A stretch of DNA of 64,000 nt from Algoriphagus sp. (GCA_023653075.1 JAMNXQ010000007.1:1-64000), one strand, 5' to 3'. Positions 9,111 through 17,825 are shown, numbered from the stretch's first letter. Numbers and translations are program-made. Notes: generated from the sequence alone by a model not told the origin.

Positions 9111-11219
9111 CTATCCGAGTACGAGGTCAATGGTGGAATTAGGCGCTAGGGGAGTTCCTGGTGAAATCGACTGGGTAAGCACTTTTCCCTTACCGTTGAA
9201 ATTCACTTTGAGCCCTTTATTTTCTAAAATGTATAACGCATCACGAAGAGACATCCCGGACACGTTGGGTACAACTGCATTTTCTGTTTCTGTCTGCTGT
9301 AGTTGAACTTGCCCAGCAAGGCTTGATGCAACCACCCAATCTTCTTGGCTAGGAGATTTTAGAGGCAACTTGAGGTATTCAAAAATACCTTGGAGCTCCT
9401 CTCCCTTTCCTGAAGCCACGTAGGGAAACCTAGAACCTGGCATTGCAGCAGGCAGTATTTTGGTTTGATCCACCACATTTAAGTCCAAGTCTTTGGCGAA
9501 GATCTTGTCGGCAATCTCTTTGAAAACCGGAGCAGAAACATCCCCTCCAAAAACAGCAACTCCTTTGGGGCTATCAATCACCACCACCATGCTGTACTTG
9601 GGTCGGTCTGCTGGAAAGTACCCTGCAAAACTGGTGTAGTAAATCTCCTGGTAGCTCCCATTAATGATCTTTTGGGCGGTACCTGTCTTGCCAGCGATTT
9701 TATAGTTCGGGTTCTTGATGTTTCTGGCCGTCCCATTTTCCACCACCCCAAGTAGTAGTTCTTGCAGCTGGGCGATGGTTTTTGAAGAAGCAATTGCATC
9801 TCGGATGACCACGGGCTCAAAGGTTTCGAGGACTTGTGCTCCATTGCTGACCGACTTAACGAACAGTGGCTTCACCATTTTACCACCATTAGCGACTGCA
9901 TTGTACAAGGTCAGCGTATGGATAGGGTTCAATTTGGATTCGTAACCAATAGAGATCCACGGAAGGGAGGTTCCATACCAAGTACTAGTACCTGGCTTTT
10001 TGAAAAAGGGCTTCCCTTCTCCGATGAGTTGTAAGTTGAGTGGCTGAGCCAATCCTACTTTATCGAGGTAGGCCAAAAATTTGGAAGGACTGGAGCCAAA
10101 ATGCCGATCCACCAATTTAGAGATGGCAACATTGGAAGATTTTTCAAATGCCTGGCGAATGGAGATGGTTCCGTACCCTCCGTTCTTGGCATCGTACATG
10201 GGTTGACCATAAAAACGATAGACCCCATTTCCAGTCTCAATCATGTCGTTGGGACTAATCTTGTTTTCCTCCAATAAGGCAAGCATGGATACCAGCTTGA
10301 AGGTCGAGCCTGGCTCCACACTACCCAGATCGCCCACTGCATAGTTGTAGCTTTCTACATAGCCTGTACCCGTGGCATTTTTTTGTAGGTTGGAAATAGC
10401 CTTGACATGGCCCGTCGCCACCTCCATCACGATGACAGAGCCAAATGCTGCATCCGTTTCTTTTAACCGATTGCGTAAAGCTGTTTCAGCTACATCTTGA
10501 ATGGTCACATCCAAGGTAGTTTGGATGTCGTACCCATCCAGCGGCTTGATATCATCTACATCAAAAAGTGGCTTCCAAACTCCACCAGAAAGTCGCTGAA
10601 ACAAGGCTTTTCCATTTTGGCCTTTCAGTTGGTTGTTGAAGCTGAATTCAATTCCTGAACCCACTCCGTCTTGATTTAAGGTACCCAAGGTTCGGCTTGC
10701 CAAAGAGCTGAAAGGCTGGTAACGGCGTTCGATTTTTTCAAAAATCACACCCCCCTCAATTCTGCCTTCTCTAAAAATTGGCCAAGACCTCAGGCTCTGC
10801 ATTTCCTGGTAATTGATTTGTCTGCGGTTGACCATCAAATACCGTTTTTGATTGGATCTACCGTCCTGAATCATTCGCTTGTAAGCGGTCGCTGACTTGT
10901 CCTTGTAAAAAGTAGCCAAGAGGGTAGCCAAGGAGTCTATCCCTTCTTTAAATTTTTCATCATCCACTACCGTAGGATCGATTGCCACTTGGTAAAAAGG
11001 CAAGCTAGTCGCCAACAAGCTTCCATCTGAAGCATAAATATTCCCGCGCGTAGCGGGTACCTCCCGGTATTGGAAATTAACCTCCTCTGCCTTTGCTTTC
11101 CACTTCTCTCCATCCACCAGCTGCACTACTGCCACCTTGTACGGGATCGCACAAGCCGCCAAAGCCACCAGGATGAAGATCACCCGAACTCGGATCACTA
11201 TGGAGCGTTTGATGTTCAC
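9111..11219 (-). CDS. ftsI: Septal transpeptidase FtsI/PBP3 with C-terminal PASTA domain
   Basis: Class B penicillin-binding protein that cross-links septal peptidoglycan. There is one N-terminal membrane anchor (about 8-30), a PBP dimerisation domain (about 50-220), and a transpeptidase domain with the SxxK motif STFK (S305-K308), a SSN triad and KTGT. The last 55 or so residues (VVPNVSGMSLRDAL onward) form one PASTA repeat, which lengthens the protein to 702 residues. PASTA on FtsI recalls Gram-positive PBP2x and SpoVD and is also found in Bacteroidota. The start overlaps ftsL by 4 nt. Confidence 0.96.
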   Translation of the reverse strand: MNIKRSIVIRVRVIFILVALAACAIPYKVAVVQLVDGEKWKAKAEEVNFQYREVPATRGNIYASDGSLLATSLPFYQVAIDPTVVDDEKFKEGIDSLATLLATFYKDKSATAYKRMIQDGRSNQKRYLMVNRRQINYQEMQSLRSWPIFREGRIEGGVIFEKIERRYQPFSSLASRTLGTLNQDGVGSGIEFSFNNQLKGQNGKALFQRLSGGVWKPLFDVDDIKPLDGYDIQTTLDVTIQDVAETALRNRLKETDAAFGSVIVMEVATGHVKAISNLQKNATGTGYVESYNYAVGDLGSVEPGSTFKLVSMLALLEENKISPNDMIETGNGVYRFYGQPMYDAKNGGYGTISIRQAFEKSSNVAISKLVDRHFGSSPSKFLAYLDKVGLAQPLNLQLIGEGKPFFKKPGTSTWYGTSLPWISIGYESKLNPIHTLTLYNAVANGGKMVKPLFVKSVSNGAQVLETFEPVVIRDAIASSKTIAQLQELLLGVVENGTARNIKNPNYKIAGKTGTAQKIINGSYQEIYYTSFAGYFPADRPKYSMVVVIDSPKGVAVFGGDVSAPVFKEIADKIFAKDLDLNVVDQTKILPAAMPGSRFPYVASGKGEELQGIFEYLKLPLKSPSQEDWVVASSLAGQVQLQQTETENAVVPNVSGMSLRDALYILENKGLKVNFNGKGKVLTQSISPGTPLAPNSTIDLVLG

Positions 11220-11602
11220 TTTTTAGGCAGTTCTATTTTTACCGGAGGTTGATTCAATTCATAGATATCTAGCACAGCCACCCGCTTGGAAACTTCAGAT
11301 TGCATGCTGCTTTTCATGTAGTCCGCTTCGAGTGTAGTCACATCCGCACGGAGGTCCGCTACTTCTTGCTTTGCTTTGTCGATTTGCCGTATTCTATTTT
11401 CTGCACGTAGGTTGCTGTAGATGTAGATCAAGGCCAGTAAGGCCACAAACCCTACCGGAGGCACCAATTGCACCGGTACCCCTTCACCTAGGATACGCTT
11501 CACATCCAGCTTTTCCTCCATCCAAGAAAAGATAGTCTTCCCTGAGCGTCCTTTTGGGCTGCTCCCTTCTTTCAACTTGTTCTTGAAGGTGTTCTGACTC
11601 AT
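11216..11602 (-). CDS. ftsL: FtsL-like cell division protein
   Basis: Small bitopic protein of 128 residues. It has a basic cytoplasmic tail, one membrane helix (about 45-63) and an extracytoplasmic coiled-coil stretch (about 65-105). This is the architecture of FtsL, which activates FtsWI with FtsB and FtsQ. Sequence conservation in this family is very weak, so the call relies on topology and the invariant slot between rsmH (4-nt overlap) and ftsI (4-nt overlap). Confidence 0.82.
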   Translation of the reverse strand: MSQNTFKNKLKEGSSPKGRSGKTIFSWMEEKLDVKRILGEGVPVQLVPPVGFVALLALIYIYSNLRAENRIRQIDKAKQEVADLRADVTTLEADYMKSSMQSEVSKRVAVLDIYELNQPPVKIELPKK

Positions 11603-12510
11603 TTTCCTGTTTTTTTGGCTACTCTCAACTTGGCACTTCTGGATCTGGAGTTTCGTGCTAGCTCTTCTTCCGAAGCCGTAATGGCTCCTCGGCTAACTGG
11701 TTCAAGTGGACGAAGGAGATTTCCGTAGAAATCCTTCTCCACTTCCCCCTGAAACTTTCCTTTGGTCATCAAACTCTTGACCAATCGATCCTCTAAACTG
11801 TGGTAGCTCATCACCACCAGACGTCCTTCAGGCTTTAGGAGCTCCACTGCGCTGAGCAGCATTTCCTCCAAAGCCCCCATTTCATCGTTTACTTCTATCC
11901 GCAAGGCTTGAAATACCTGTGCGTAGTATTTGAATTCTTTTCCTCGAGGCGCAAAGCGCTTTAAAAATGCTGTAAACCCTTCCGTAGTGGTAAATGGCTT
12001 GACCGAGCGCTCCGCCACAATGGACTGAGCAAGGGTTTTGGCATTTTTGATCTCCCCGTACATTCCTAAGATCTTGTGCAGCTTCCCCTCATCCGCGCTA
12101 GCAAGTAGCTCCTTGGCACTGAACTCAGCAGATTGATTCATCCGCATGTCAAGATTTCCTTCAAACCGCGTAGAGAAGCCCCGCTCAGGAGCATCTATTT
12201 GGTGGGAGGAAATCCCAAGATCCGCCAATATTCCATCGACTTGTTTGATCCCATGCAATCGCAGGTACCGCTTGATGTCTCTAAAATTGGCTTGTACAAA
12301 AGTGAAACGAGGATCTTGCGGCGCATTGGCCAAGGCATCGCTGTCTTGATCAAAACCGAAAAGATGCCCTCCTTCCAAACGAGCTAAAATTTCCTTGGCA
12401 TGCCCTCCTCCACCGAAGGTCACGTCGACATAAACTCCATTGGGGAGAATAGCCAAGCCTTCAATGCATTGGTCGAGCATCACTGGGATATGGTAAACCG
12501 GGGTAGACAT
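11599..12510 (-). CDS. rsmH: 16S rRNA m4C1402 methyltransferase RsmH (MraW)
   Basis: SAM-dependent N4-methyltransferase acting on 16S rRNA C1402. The 303-residue protein has the SAM loop DVTFGGGGHA near residue 30, DLGISSHQID, RGFSTR and the C-terminal SYHSLEDRLVK segment. It is the second gene of the cluster, 5 nt after mraZ. Confidence 0.97.
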   Translation of the reverse strand: MSTPVYHIPVMLDQCIEGLAILPNGVYVDVTFGGGGHAKEILARLEGGHLFGFDQDSDALANAPQDPRFTFVQANFRDIKRYLRLHGIKQVDGILADLGISSHQIDAPERGFSTRFEGNLDMRMNQSAEFSAKELLASADEGKLHKILGMYGEIKNAKTLAQSIVAERSVKPFTTTEGFTAFLKRFAPRGKEFKYYAQVFQALRIEVNDEMGALEEMLLSAVELLKPEGRLVVMSYHSLEDRLVKSLMTKGKFQGEVEKDFYGNLLRPLEPVSRGAITASEEELARNSRSRSAKLRVAKKTGK

Positions 12511-12515
12511 CGTGC

Positions 12516-12950
12516 TTAGGAGAGGTACTTTTCCATCAGGCTAGACAAGTCCGCCGTATCCACAATAATGTTCTTTAGGTACTGTTCAGGATTCCAGAGT
12601 TCAATTCGGGTACCCATGCCAACGACCACCACATCCTTCTCCAGGCTAGCATAGGTTTGGTACAGCTTCGGAATCAACAATCTCCCTGCACTATCCAACT
12701 CCACCTCGACGATGGAATTGAAAAAAGAGCGCTGCAACATGCGTTGTTCTGCATTATTGATGTTCAGGGATTTGATTTGACTCTCCAGCTTTTTGTATTC
12801 TACCAGGGGATAGAGGGCCAAACATTTGTCTTCAGCCATGCGAAGCATGAGCGTCATGCCATTGGCCTGAGGTATTGCCGCCTTAATCTTGGCGGGCAAT
12901 GCCAAACGACCCTTGGGATCCAGCTTGCTATCGTATTGACTATTGAACAT
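12516..12950 (-). CDS. mraZ: Transcriptional regulator MraZ
   Basis: DNA-binding regulator that heads most dcw operons; E. coli MraZ represses its own promoter. The 144-residue product has two AbrB-like (SpoVT) half-domains, each with a DxKGR or DSAGR signature: LDPKGRLALPAK near residue 12 and LDSAGRLLIP near residue 85. Three AAAGTGG boxes lie in its leader at 13015-13041, consistent with autoregulation. It starts about 90 nt after the predicted transcription start. Confidence 0.96.
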   Translation of the reverse strand: MFNSQYDSKLDPKGRLALPAKIKAAIPQANGMTLMLRMAEDKCLALYPLVEYKKLESQIKSLNINNAEQRMLQRSFFNSIVEVELDSAGRLLIPKLYQTYASLEKDVVVVGMGTRIELWNPEQYLKNIIVDTADLSSLMEKYLS

Positions 12951-13014
12951 GTTTGGTCTGCTATTCGGTAAAATTTGAAGTAAGCAAAAGTAAGAAAAGA
13001 AGTTTTAAAATTTA

Positions 13015-13041
13015 CCACTTTCTCCCACTTTTCACCACTTT
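13015..13041 (-). promoter_or_regulatory. Predicted MraZ operator: three AAAGTGG boxes at 10-bp spacing
   Basis: On the minus strand AAAGTGG occurs at 13041-13035, 13031-13025 and 13021-13015, at exactly one helical turn. MraZ of E. coli and of mollicutes is known to bind short direct repeats with about this spacing, and mollicute boxes contain AAAGTG. The array begins just downstream of the -7 box of the predicted promoter, a typical repressor position. An isolated match (CCACTTT on the plus strand) is at 13238-13244. Confidence 0.8.
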
Positions 13042-13045
13042 GTTT

Positions 13046-13076
13046 CAAAAGTAGCCAAAAGATTGTGTGTCGGCAA
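13046..13076 (-). promoter_or_regulatory. Predicted dcw operon promoter
   Basis: Minus strand: -33 TTG at 13076-13074, a 20-nt spacer, and -7 TACTTTTG at 13053-13046, matching the Bacteroidota consensus. Transcription would start near 13040, inside the first MraZ box. A second TACTTTTG at 12992-12985 has no TTG at the right distance and is weaker. Confidence 0.65.
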
Positions 13077-13291
13077 TAGTTTTTAGTAAAATATACAAGA
13101 AATTTTTAGTGGAATTTTTGGGGTCTAATTGAAAAAATAGTTTCACAAAATCTTGCTTTTTATCAGAAAATCAGGCGTTTAAACATAAAAATTCACCATC
13201 ACTTTATTTTTTGAATGGGAAAAGAAACTCCACCTAACCACTTTATTTTTTTGCGCTTTGATTTTTCGTCCAAAAGCAGTGTTTTTGACAT

Positions 13292-13320
13292 AAAAAAACC
13301 TGTCCGATGGGACAGGTTTT
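13292..13320 (-). terminator. Rho-independent terminator of the blaI-blaR1-like operon
   Basis: Perfect 11-bp stem (13295-13305 with 13310-13320) around a GATG loop. It is followed on the minus strand by a run of seven T residues counted from the stem base. It lies 18 nt after the stop of the M56 gene. The plus-strand orientation also has T residues, so it may be bidirectional. Confidence 0.88.
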
Positions 13321-13337
13321 CTAGGTGAAATTCAACC

Positions 13338-15425
13338 TTAATTTTTTCCTTTTTTGAGTTCTTCTTGTAGGATCATTTGAAGCTCTTGAATTCGGGATTG
13401 CTGTTCTTTTTGCCAGACTTCCATTCGCTTTTGGAACTCCTCCATCCTCGGCTTATTGGCCAGTTCCCATTCTTTTATTTTTTGTTCGAACTCCTTTAAT
13501 TTAGGCCCTTGTGATTCTTCCCAAGCCTTCATTTTGGATTCAAACTCCTTCATTCTTGGTTCATTCGCCTTCTCCCAGTCTTTCATTTTTGACTCAAATT
13601 GGTTGAGTGTAGGGGCAAATTCCTTCTGGAATTTTTCTTCCCATTGCGCCATTTTTTCTTTGTAGCTGGCTTCATTTTTCTTCCAATTGGCCTCCCATTC
13701 TTTCGCCCTCATCTCAGACTCTTTCTCCCTCATCTCAGATTCCTTCTTTCTCATCTCGGATTCTTTCTCTCTCATCTCAGACTCTTTCTCTCTCATCTCA
13801 GACTCTTTCTCCCTCATTTCTAATTCCTTGGACCAATTTTCAGACCCTTCTTTCAACGATTTTCGCCATTTTTCTTTTTCTGCTTTACTCATTTTGGTGG
13901 TATCTCCCTGAACGGGTATTCCTTCCAAAACCTGAATGTACAACCCCTCTACCTCCTTGAAACTGAATGCTGGTACTTCAAACCCTACATATGTGGATGG
14001 CACCATCGGGGGCATTTCGGGCATTGGAGGCATCGGTGCCATTGGAGGCATTTCGGGCATAGCGGCCATAGGATTCATACCCGGCATTGAAGGCATCGGG
14101 GCCATTGCTGGCATCGGGGGCATTAGAGCCATAGTAGGCAATCCCTCGCCTTTCATCTGTATACTTGAAAGCTTTTCTAGAGCCGCTTTTGCTTTTGGAC
14201 TTAATAAAACGGTATCTCCTCCATGAATCAATTTACCTCCTTTGATCAAGTAGGTTTTCCCATCATCTAGGGTCAAGGTGAGGTCCATTTCCTTAGTGGA
14301 TTGAACTAGCATGGTCCTTGCGGAATCCATCCCAGATTTGCCGGTGGTGTCTTGAAGATAAACTAAACCGGAGAGTTCTGAATTTTGCTCGAAAGAAGCC
14401 CGCATTGGGGCAGGATCTTGAGGTGCACTTGCCACAAGGCCAGCACAAAGCAATAGGGTGAGTACCATAGGAATAGAAATTAGTGGGGTTTGTGGATAGT
14501 TTTCAGTTGGGTAACCCAGCATGCGCTTGATGCGAAGCAAGGTTGGATTTCTTTTTTTGCCCGCGGCGAGTGAAAGTTCAGGTGGATGTTGACTTGCAAA
14601 CTGGAGCACTTCTGCCAAAGCATTCGCCAAATCTGTGGAGTAAATTCCCGCTTTTAGGGCCAGTTCATCGGCAGCATTTTCTCGAAGTTCCTTCACCGTC
14701 TGGCTCATCCACCAGTAACAAGGATGAAAGAAAAACAGCACTTCCAAGGTAGAAAGCAGCAAGTTGCTGAGGTAATCATTTCGCCTCACATGCGCGAGCT
14801 CATGTGCAATCACCGCTTCCAAATGCGCAGGAGAAAGCTGAAAAATCAAAGCGGCAGGCAGGAGAAGAATTGGAGTCAAGACCCCAAAAGTGACTGGGGA
14901 GTGCGCCCTTTCTGTGGTTCGAATTTCTATTTTTCTACGAATCCCAAGGCTGTTCACCAAGCGATCTGTGAGGGTTTGAATCTCCAAATTTTCGAAGGAC
15001 TGGGAATTTTTCCTCAGATTTCGAACCTCCGTAAGTTGTGCGAACAAGCGAAAAAGGAATAAAATCGCTCCAAAAAACCAGAAATTAACTAGTAGGGAAA
15101 GATTTTGCTCGGTCCAGAAGATCACCTGTGCAAGGAACCCCTCCCAATCCATGGAAGGACTTGAAATCACCGGATCTCCAGTCAAAATAAGTATTCCTTC
15201 TGGTCTAGTCCAGAGGTACAAAAAGGTGGCTAAGGTAGCTACGAATGAGAGCAGAAGGGCTACTACTGCCATTCCATAGGTGAGCGCAGGAGATGCTTTT
15301 CGAGCCAATTTCAAGGCCAGCCAAAGTACACCTGCAACAAGCAACAGTTGCCAAATGGAATGAACCAAAGTCCAACCCAAGGCATGAAGCAGTTTATCCG
15401 AAATCCAGTCGTTCCAAGTTGTCAT
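13338..15425 (-). CDS. BlaR1-like M56 metalloprotease with coiled-coil C-terminus
   Basis: Membrane zinc protease that in the BlaR1/MecR1 family senses a signal and leads to cleavage of the partner BlaI repressor. The 695-residue protein has several N-terminal membrane segments (about 15-40, 47-70, 105-130), the zinc motif HELAH at 208-212 and downstream ENAAD (E249, D253). A further membrane segment lies near 315-330. There is no penicillin-binding sensor domain. The outer part instead has a Met/Pro-rich stretch (about 430-470) and a long charged coiled coil with REKESEM heptads (about 530-575). The ATG overlaps the blaI stop by 4 nt. The signal sensed is unknown. Confidence 0.85.
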   Translation of the reverse strand: MTTWNDWISDKLLHALGWTLVHSIWQLLLVAGVLWLALKLARKASPALTYGMAVVALLLSFVATLATFLYLWTRPEGILILTGDPVISSPSMDWEGFLAQVIFWTEQNLSLLVNFWFFGAILFLFRLFAQLTEVRNLRKNSQSFENLEIQTLTDRLVNSLGIRRKIEIRTTERAHSPVTFGVLTPILLLPAALIFQLSPAHLEAVIAHELAHVRRNDYLSNLLLSTLEVLFFFHPCYWWMSQTVKELRENAADELALKAGIYSTDLANALAEVLQFASQHPPELSLAAGKKRNPTLLRIKRMLGYPTENYPQTPLISIPMVLTLLLCAGLVASAPQDPAPMRASFEQNSELSGLVYLQDTTGKSGMDSARTMLVQSTKEMDLTLTLDDGKTYLIKGGKLIHGGDTVLLSPKAKAALEKLSSIQMKGEGLPTMALMPPMPAMAPMPSMPGMNPMAAMPEMPPMAPMPPMPEMPPMVPSTYVGFEVPAFSFKEVEGLYIQVLEGIPVQGDTTKMSKAEKEKWRKSLKEGSENWSKELEMREKESEMREKESEMREKESEMRKKESEMREKESEMRAKEWEANWKKNEASYKEKMAQWEEKFQKEFAPTLNQFESKMKDWEKANEPRMKEFESKMKAWEESQGPKLKEFEQKIKEWELANKPRMEEFQKRMEVWQKEQQSRIQELQMILQEELKKGKN
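13708..13827. repeat. 21-bp coding minisatellite in the M56 gene
   Basis: Five adjacent near-identical 21-bp units start at 13708, 13729, 13750, 13771 and 13792, with a decayed sixth. Each encodes one heptad close to REKESEM. Units differ at a few positions, and one unit encodes K in place of E. Because 21 is a multiple of 3, a copy-number change would alter coiled-coil length without shifting the frame. Confidence 0.9.
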
Positions 15426-15796
15426 CGGTTCTCTTTTTCAAGTTGATCCAAAAAGGCTCTAATTTCTTTTAACTCTTCCTTGGAGGGCTTCTCTTGTCCC
15501 AAGGCCTGCATGGCCAAGGAGGTAGAAGAGCCTCCAAAAGCGATGTAAAGCAGGTTTTTAACCAAGGATTTTTGTGTTTCTCCTTGCTGAACTACCGGCC
15601 GATAGCGATGCGTACGGTTTTCTTCGTCTCGTAACAGCATTCCTTTCGCATGCATCAGCTGCATCATTTTTAGGGTGGTGGTATACCCCGTTTCCTTAGT
15701 CTCCGCTAGCCGCTCATGGACCTGGCGCACACTAGCCTCTTTCAATTCCCAAAGGATCGATAAGATCTCTAATTCGGACTCTGTTGGTTTGGACAT
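15422..15796 (-). CDS. BlaI/MecI-family transcriptional repressor
   Basis: Winged-helix repressor of 124 residues, the usual BlaI/MecI length. The N-terminal half (about 5-75) is the DNA-binding wing (ESELEILSILWELKEASVRQVHERL, then TTTLKMMQLM). The C-terminal half is the dimerisation region. It is the first gene of a two-gene operon with the M56 protease, the canonical sensor/repressor arrangement. Three dyads in its promoter are the likely autoregulatory operators. The regulon is unknown; no beta-lactamase gene is adjacent. Confidence 0.92.
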   Translation of the reverse strand: MSKPTESELEILSILWELKEASVRQVHERLAETKETGYTTTLKMMQLMHAKGMLLRDEENRTHRYRPVVQQGETQKSLVKNLLYIAFGGSSTSLAMQALGQEKPSKEELKEIRAFLDQLEKENR

Positions 15797-15803
15797 GACG
15801 TAA

Positions 15804-15876
15804 GTACGATTTATTTCGTACCAAAGTTATACGAAGGTTTTCGTATTTTCAAAAAATACTACGATTTTTTTCGTAG
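15804..15876. promoter_or_regulatory. Three TACGA-N6-TCGTA dyads: predicted BlaI-type operators
   Basis: Perfect inverted repeats with identical 6-nt spacers: 15804-15821 (GTACGA/TCGTAC), 15829-15846 (ATACGA/TCGTAT) and 15859-15876 (CTACGA/TCGTAG). Centres are 25 and 30 bp apart. They cover the start site, the -33/-7 spacer and the region upstream of -33 of the blaI-like promoter. BlaI/MecI operators elsewhere have a TACA/TGTA core, so this is a related but different consensus. Confidence 0.82.
15822..15853 (-). promoter_or_regulatory. Promoter of the blaI-blaR1-like operon
   Basis: Minus strand: -33 TTTG at 15853-15850, exactly 20 nt, then -7 TAACTTTG at 15829-15822. It is a full match to the Bacteroidota consensus. 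The middle dyad overlaps the spacer and the first base of the -7 box, so repressor binding would block RNA polymerase. Confidence 0.82.
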
Positions 15877-15892
15877 ATCAAATTGATTTCGA

Positions 15893-16705
15893 TTAGGAAC
15901 CTACTTTAAACCGGCTTCGGATCGCTTTTTCTCCCTTCTTTTCTAGGGACTTTCGGAAGAGTTCCCCAATCCAAGGCCAAGTCCCTGCGATCTTGGCAAG
16001 TAGCCCTCTGGATTCCGGAATACAGACCAGCTCCCGAGGGCGTTCCATCACTCTCAGGATGACCCGCACTACCTCTTCCGCCTCTAGCACCTGCTTGGGT
16101 CCACTGAAGGTCAGCTTAGCTTCCTCGGGATACCCCAACTGCAAGTCCAGCATAGGGGTATTCACCAAATCGGGACAAATGACAGTCACCCAAACCCCAA
16201 ACTTTTTGAGTTCCGCCGCTACAGACAAGGAAAACCCCCGCACAGCAAATTTGGAGGCTGCATACAAACTCAAGCCCGACACAGGAGCCAATCCCGCCAA
16301 AGAGGAAATATTCAAAATATGTCCAAAACCCTGATTTTTCATCGCTCTGCCGATAAGGGTCGTGCCCAAAATGGTCCCCTTCGCATTGCAGTTGAGGTGG
16401 TAGTCGATGTCCTCTAGCGCATAGCCTTCCAAAAAGCCGGGACGAATCACCCCGGCACAATTGATTAAATGGGATATCGATAGCCCCATTTTCTTAGCTG
16501 CATCTAGCACACGCAACCAGGTGGATTCCTGAGCCACATCCCCATCTACCCAGTCGATAGATTTACTACCCTGGGCTAGAGTTTCGAGTTTCCCAGCATC
16601 CAAATCCACCAAAATCAGGGGGATTTGACGGGCCGAAAAAGTGGCTAAAAGTTGTTTGCCTATGCCACTTGCAGCGCCAGTAAGGACAATCAGAGTTGGG
16701 TTCAT
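15893..16705 (-). CDS. SDR family NAD(P)-dependent oxidoreductase
   Basis: Classical short-chain dehydrogenase of 270 residues. It has the cofactor loop TGAASGIG (9-16), an acidic residue after beta-2 (VDLD) that suggests NAD preference, the NCAG structural motif, ISS for the catalytic serine, and YAASK for the Tyr/Lys pair. The C-terminal tail of about 40 basic residues resembles the membrane-associated dehydrogenases of lipid metabolism. The substrate cannot be read from sequence. It is divergent from the YpdA gene. Confidence 0.88.
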   Translation of the reverse strand: MNPTLIVLTGAASGIGKQLLATFSARQIPLILVDLDAGKLETLAQGSKSIDWVDGDVAQESTWLRVLDAAKKMGLSISHLINCAGVIRPGFLEGYALEDIDYHLNCNAKGTILGTTLIGRAMKNQGFGHILNISSLAGLAPVSGLSLYAASKFAVRGFSLSVAAELKKFGVWVTVICPDLVNTPMLDLQLGYPEEAKLTFSGPKQVLEAEEVVRVILRVMERPRELVCIPESRGLLAKIAGTWPWIGELFRKSLEKKGEKAIRSRFKVGS

Positions 16706-16841
16706 GGAAATTGAGAAAAGTGAATATGCACCTAAATAAACTCAAAAATACCGAGCGTTCAAATTTTGTAGCTTTACCAAAATCAGGAACCATTCCGAAG
16801 ACTTTTGGTGTAAATTTGAACAGGACTTCAACCAAATTCCC

Positions 16842-17822
16842 ATGCAGCAGACGACTTCTAATTCTCCCTACGACCTCTTAATTCTTGGCGCGGGACCCAT
16901 CGGTCTTGCCTGTGGAATTGAAGCCAAAAAGGCGGGTTTGAACTACCTGATTCTAGAAAAAGGTGCCCTCTGCAATTCGATATTCAACTATCCGGTCAAC
17001 ATGACCTTCTTTTCCACTGCGGAGCGCTTGGAACTCGCTGGCATCCCCTTCATGTCTGTAGGTGCCAAACCTACCCGAACCGAGGCTTTGGACTATTACC
17101 GAAGGATTTACCAACTTTTCCAATTAAAGGTAAACCTCTACGAAACCGTCAATACCCTTCAAAAAGAGGGAGCTCTTTTTTCTGTTCAAACCTCCAAAGG
17201 AACTTATTTGAGTCGAAAAATTGTCTTGGCAACTGGCTTTTATGACCTTCCCAATCTGATGGAGGTGCCAGGGGAAGAACTTCCCAAGGTGCTGCACTAT
17301 TACAAGGAGCCTTGGCCCTTTATTGGTCAAAAAGTATTGGTGGTTGGCGGAGCCAACTCTGCGGTAGACGCAGCCTTGGAATGCTGGCGCAAAGGTGCCC
17401 AAGTGAGCATGGTACTACTCGGTGAAGAAGTGGATGACAATGTCAAGTACTGGGTCCGCCCAGATATCATGAATCGCATCAAAGAAGGTTCTATCCAAGC
17501 CTATACCCGATCCCGAGTCAAAGAAATTCGTGCCCAAGAAGTGATCTTATCCACCCCAACGGGAGAAGTACAAGTCCCAAACGACTGGGTGCTTGCCTTG
17601 ACCGGGTACAAACCCAACTTTAGCCTGTTGGACCAGCTCGGTGTCCAACTCAGCCTAGACGAAAAGCGACAACCCTGCTACGATCAGACCAACCAGGAGT
17701 CCAATGTCTCGGGAGTGTACCTCGCAGGGGTGGTCTGCGGAGGTCTCAACACCCGAGAATTTTTTATCGAAAACAGCATTTCCCATGCGGAGGCCATCAT
17801 TCAGGATATCTTGAAGAAATAA
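16842..17822 (+). CDS. ypdA: YpdA-type bacillithiol disulfide reductase
   Basis: FAD/NAD(P)H-dependent oxidoreductase of 326 residues related to thioredoxin reductase. An N-terminal FAD loop ILGAGPIGLACGIEAKKAGL (about 14-33) is followed by a mid-protein NADPH loop VVGGANSAVDAALE. There is no CxxC redox pair, which separates it from thioredoxin reductase and fits YpdA, the bacillithiol disulfide reductase of Firmicutes and Bacteroidota. A YtxJ-like bacillithiol protein is encoded at 38673. Reduction of bacillithiol disulfide is inferred from the family. Confidence 0.85.
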   Translation: MQQTTSNSPYDLLILGAGPIGLACGIEAKKAGLNYLILEKGALCNSIFNYPVNMTFFSTAERLELAGIPFMSVGAKPTRTEALDYYRRIYQLFQLKVNLYETVNTLQKEGALFSVQTSKGTYLSRKIVLATGFYDLPNLMEVPGEELPKVLHYYKEPWPFIGQKVLVVGGANSAVDAALECWRKGAQVSMVLLGEEVDDNVKYWVRPDIMNRIKEGSIQAYTRSRVKEIRAQEVILSTPTGEVQVPNDWVLALTGYKPNFSLLDQLGVQLSLDEKRQPCYDQTNQESNVSGVYLAGVVCGGLNTREFFIENSISHAEAIIQDILKK

Positions 17823-17825
17823 TAC

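Noticed and set aside
12854-13048. Minus-strand reading frame over the mraZ leader
   Set aside because: Overlaps mraZ out of frame and covers the predicted promoter and operator; no family features.
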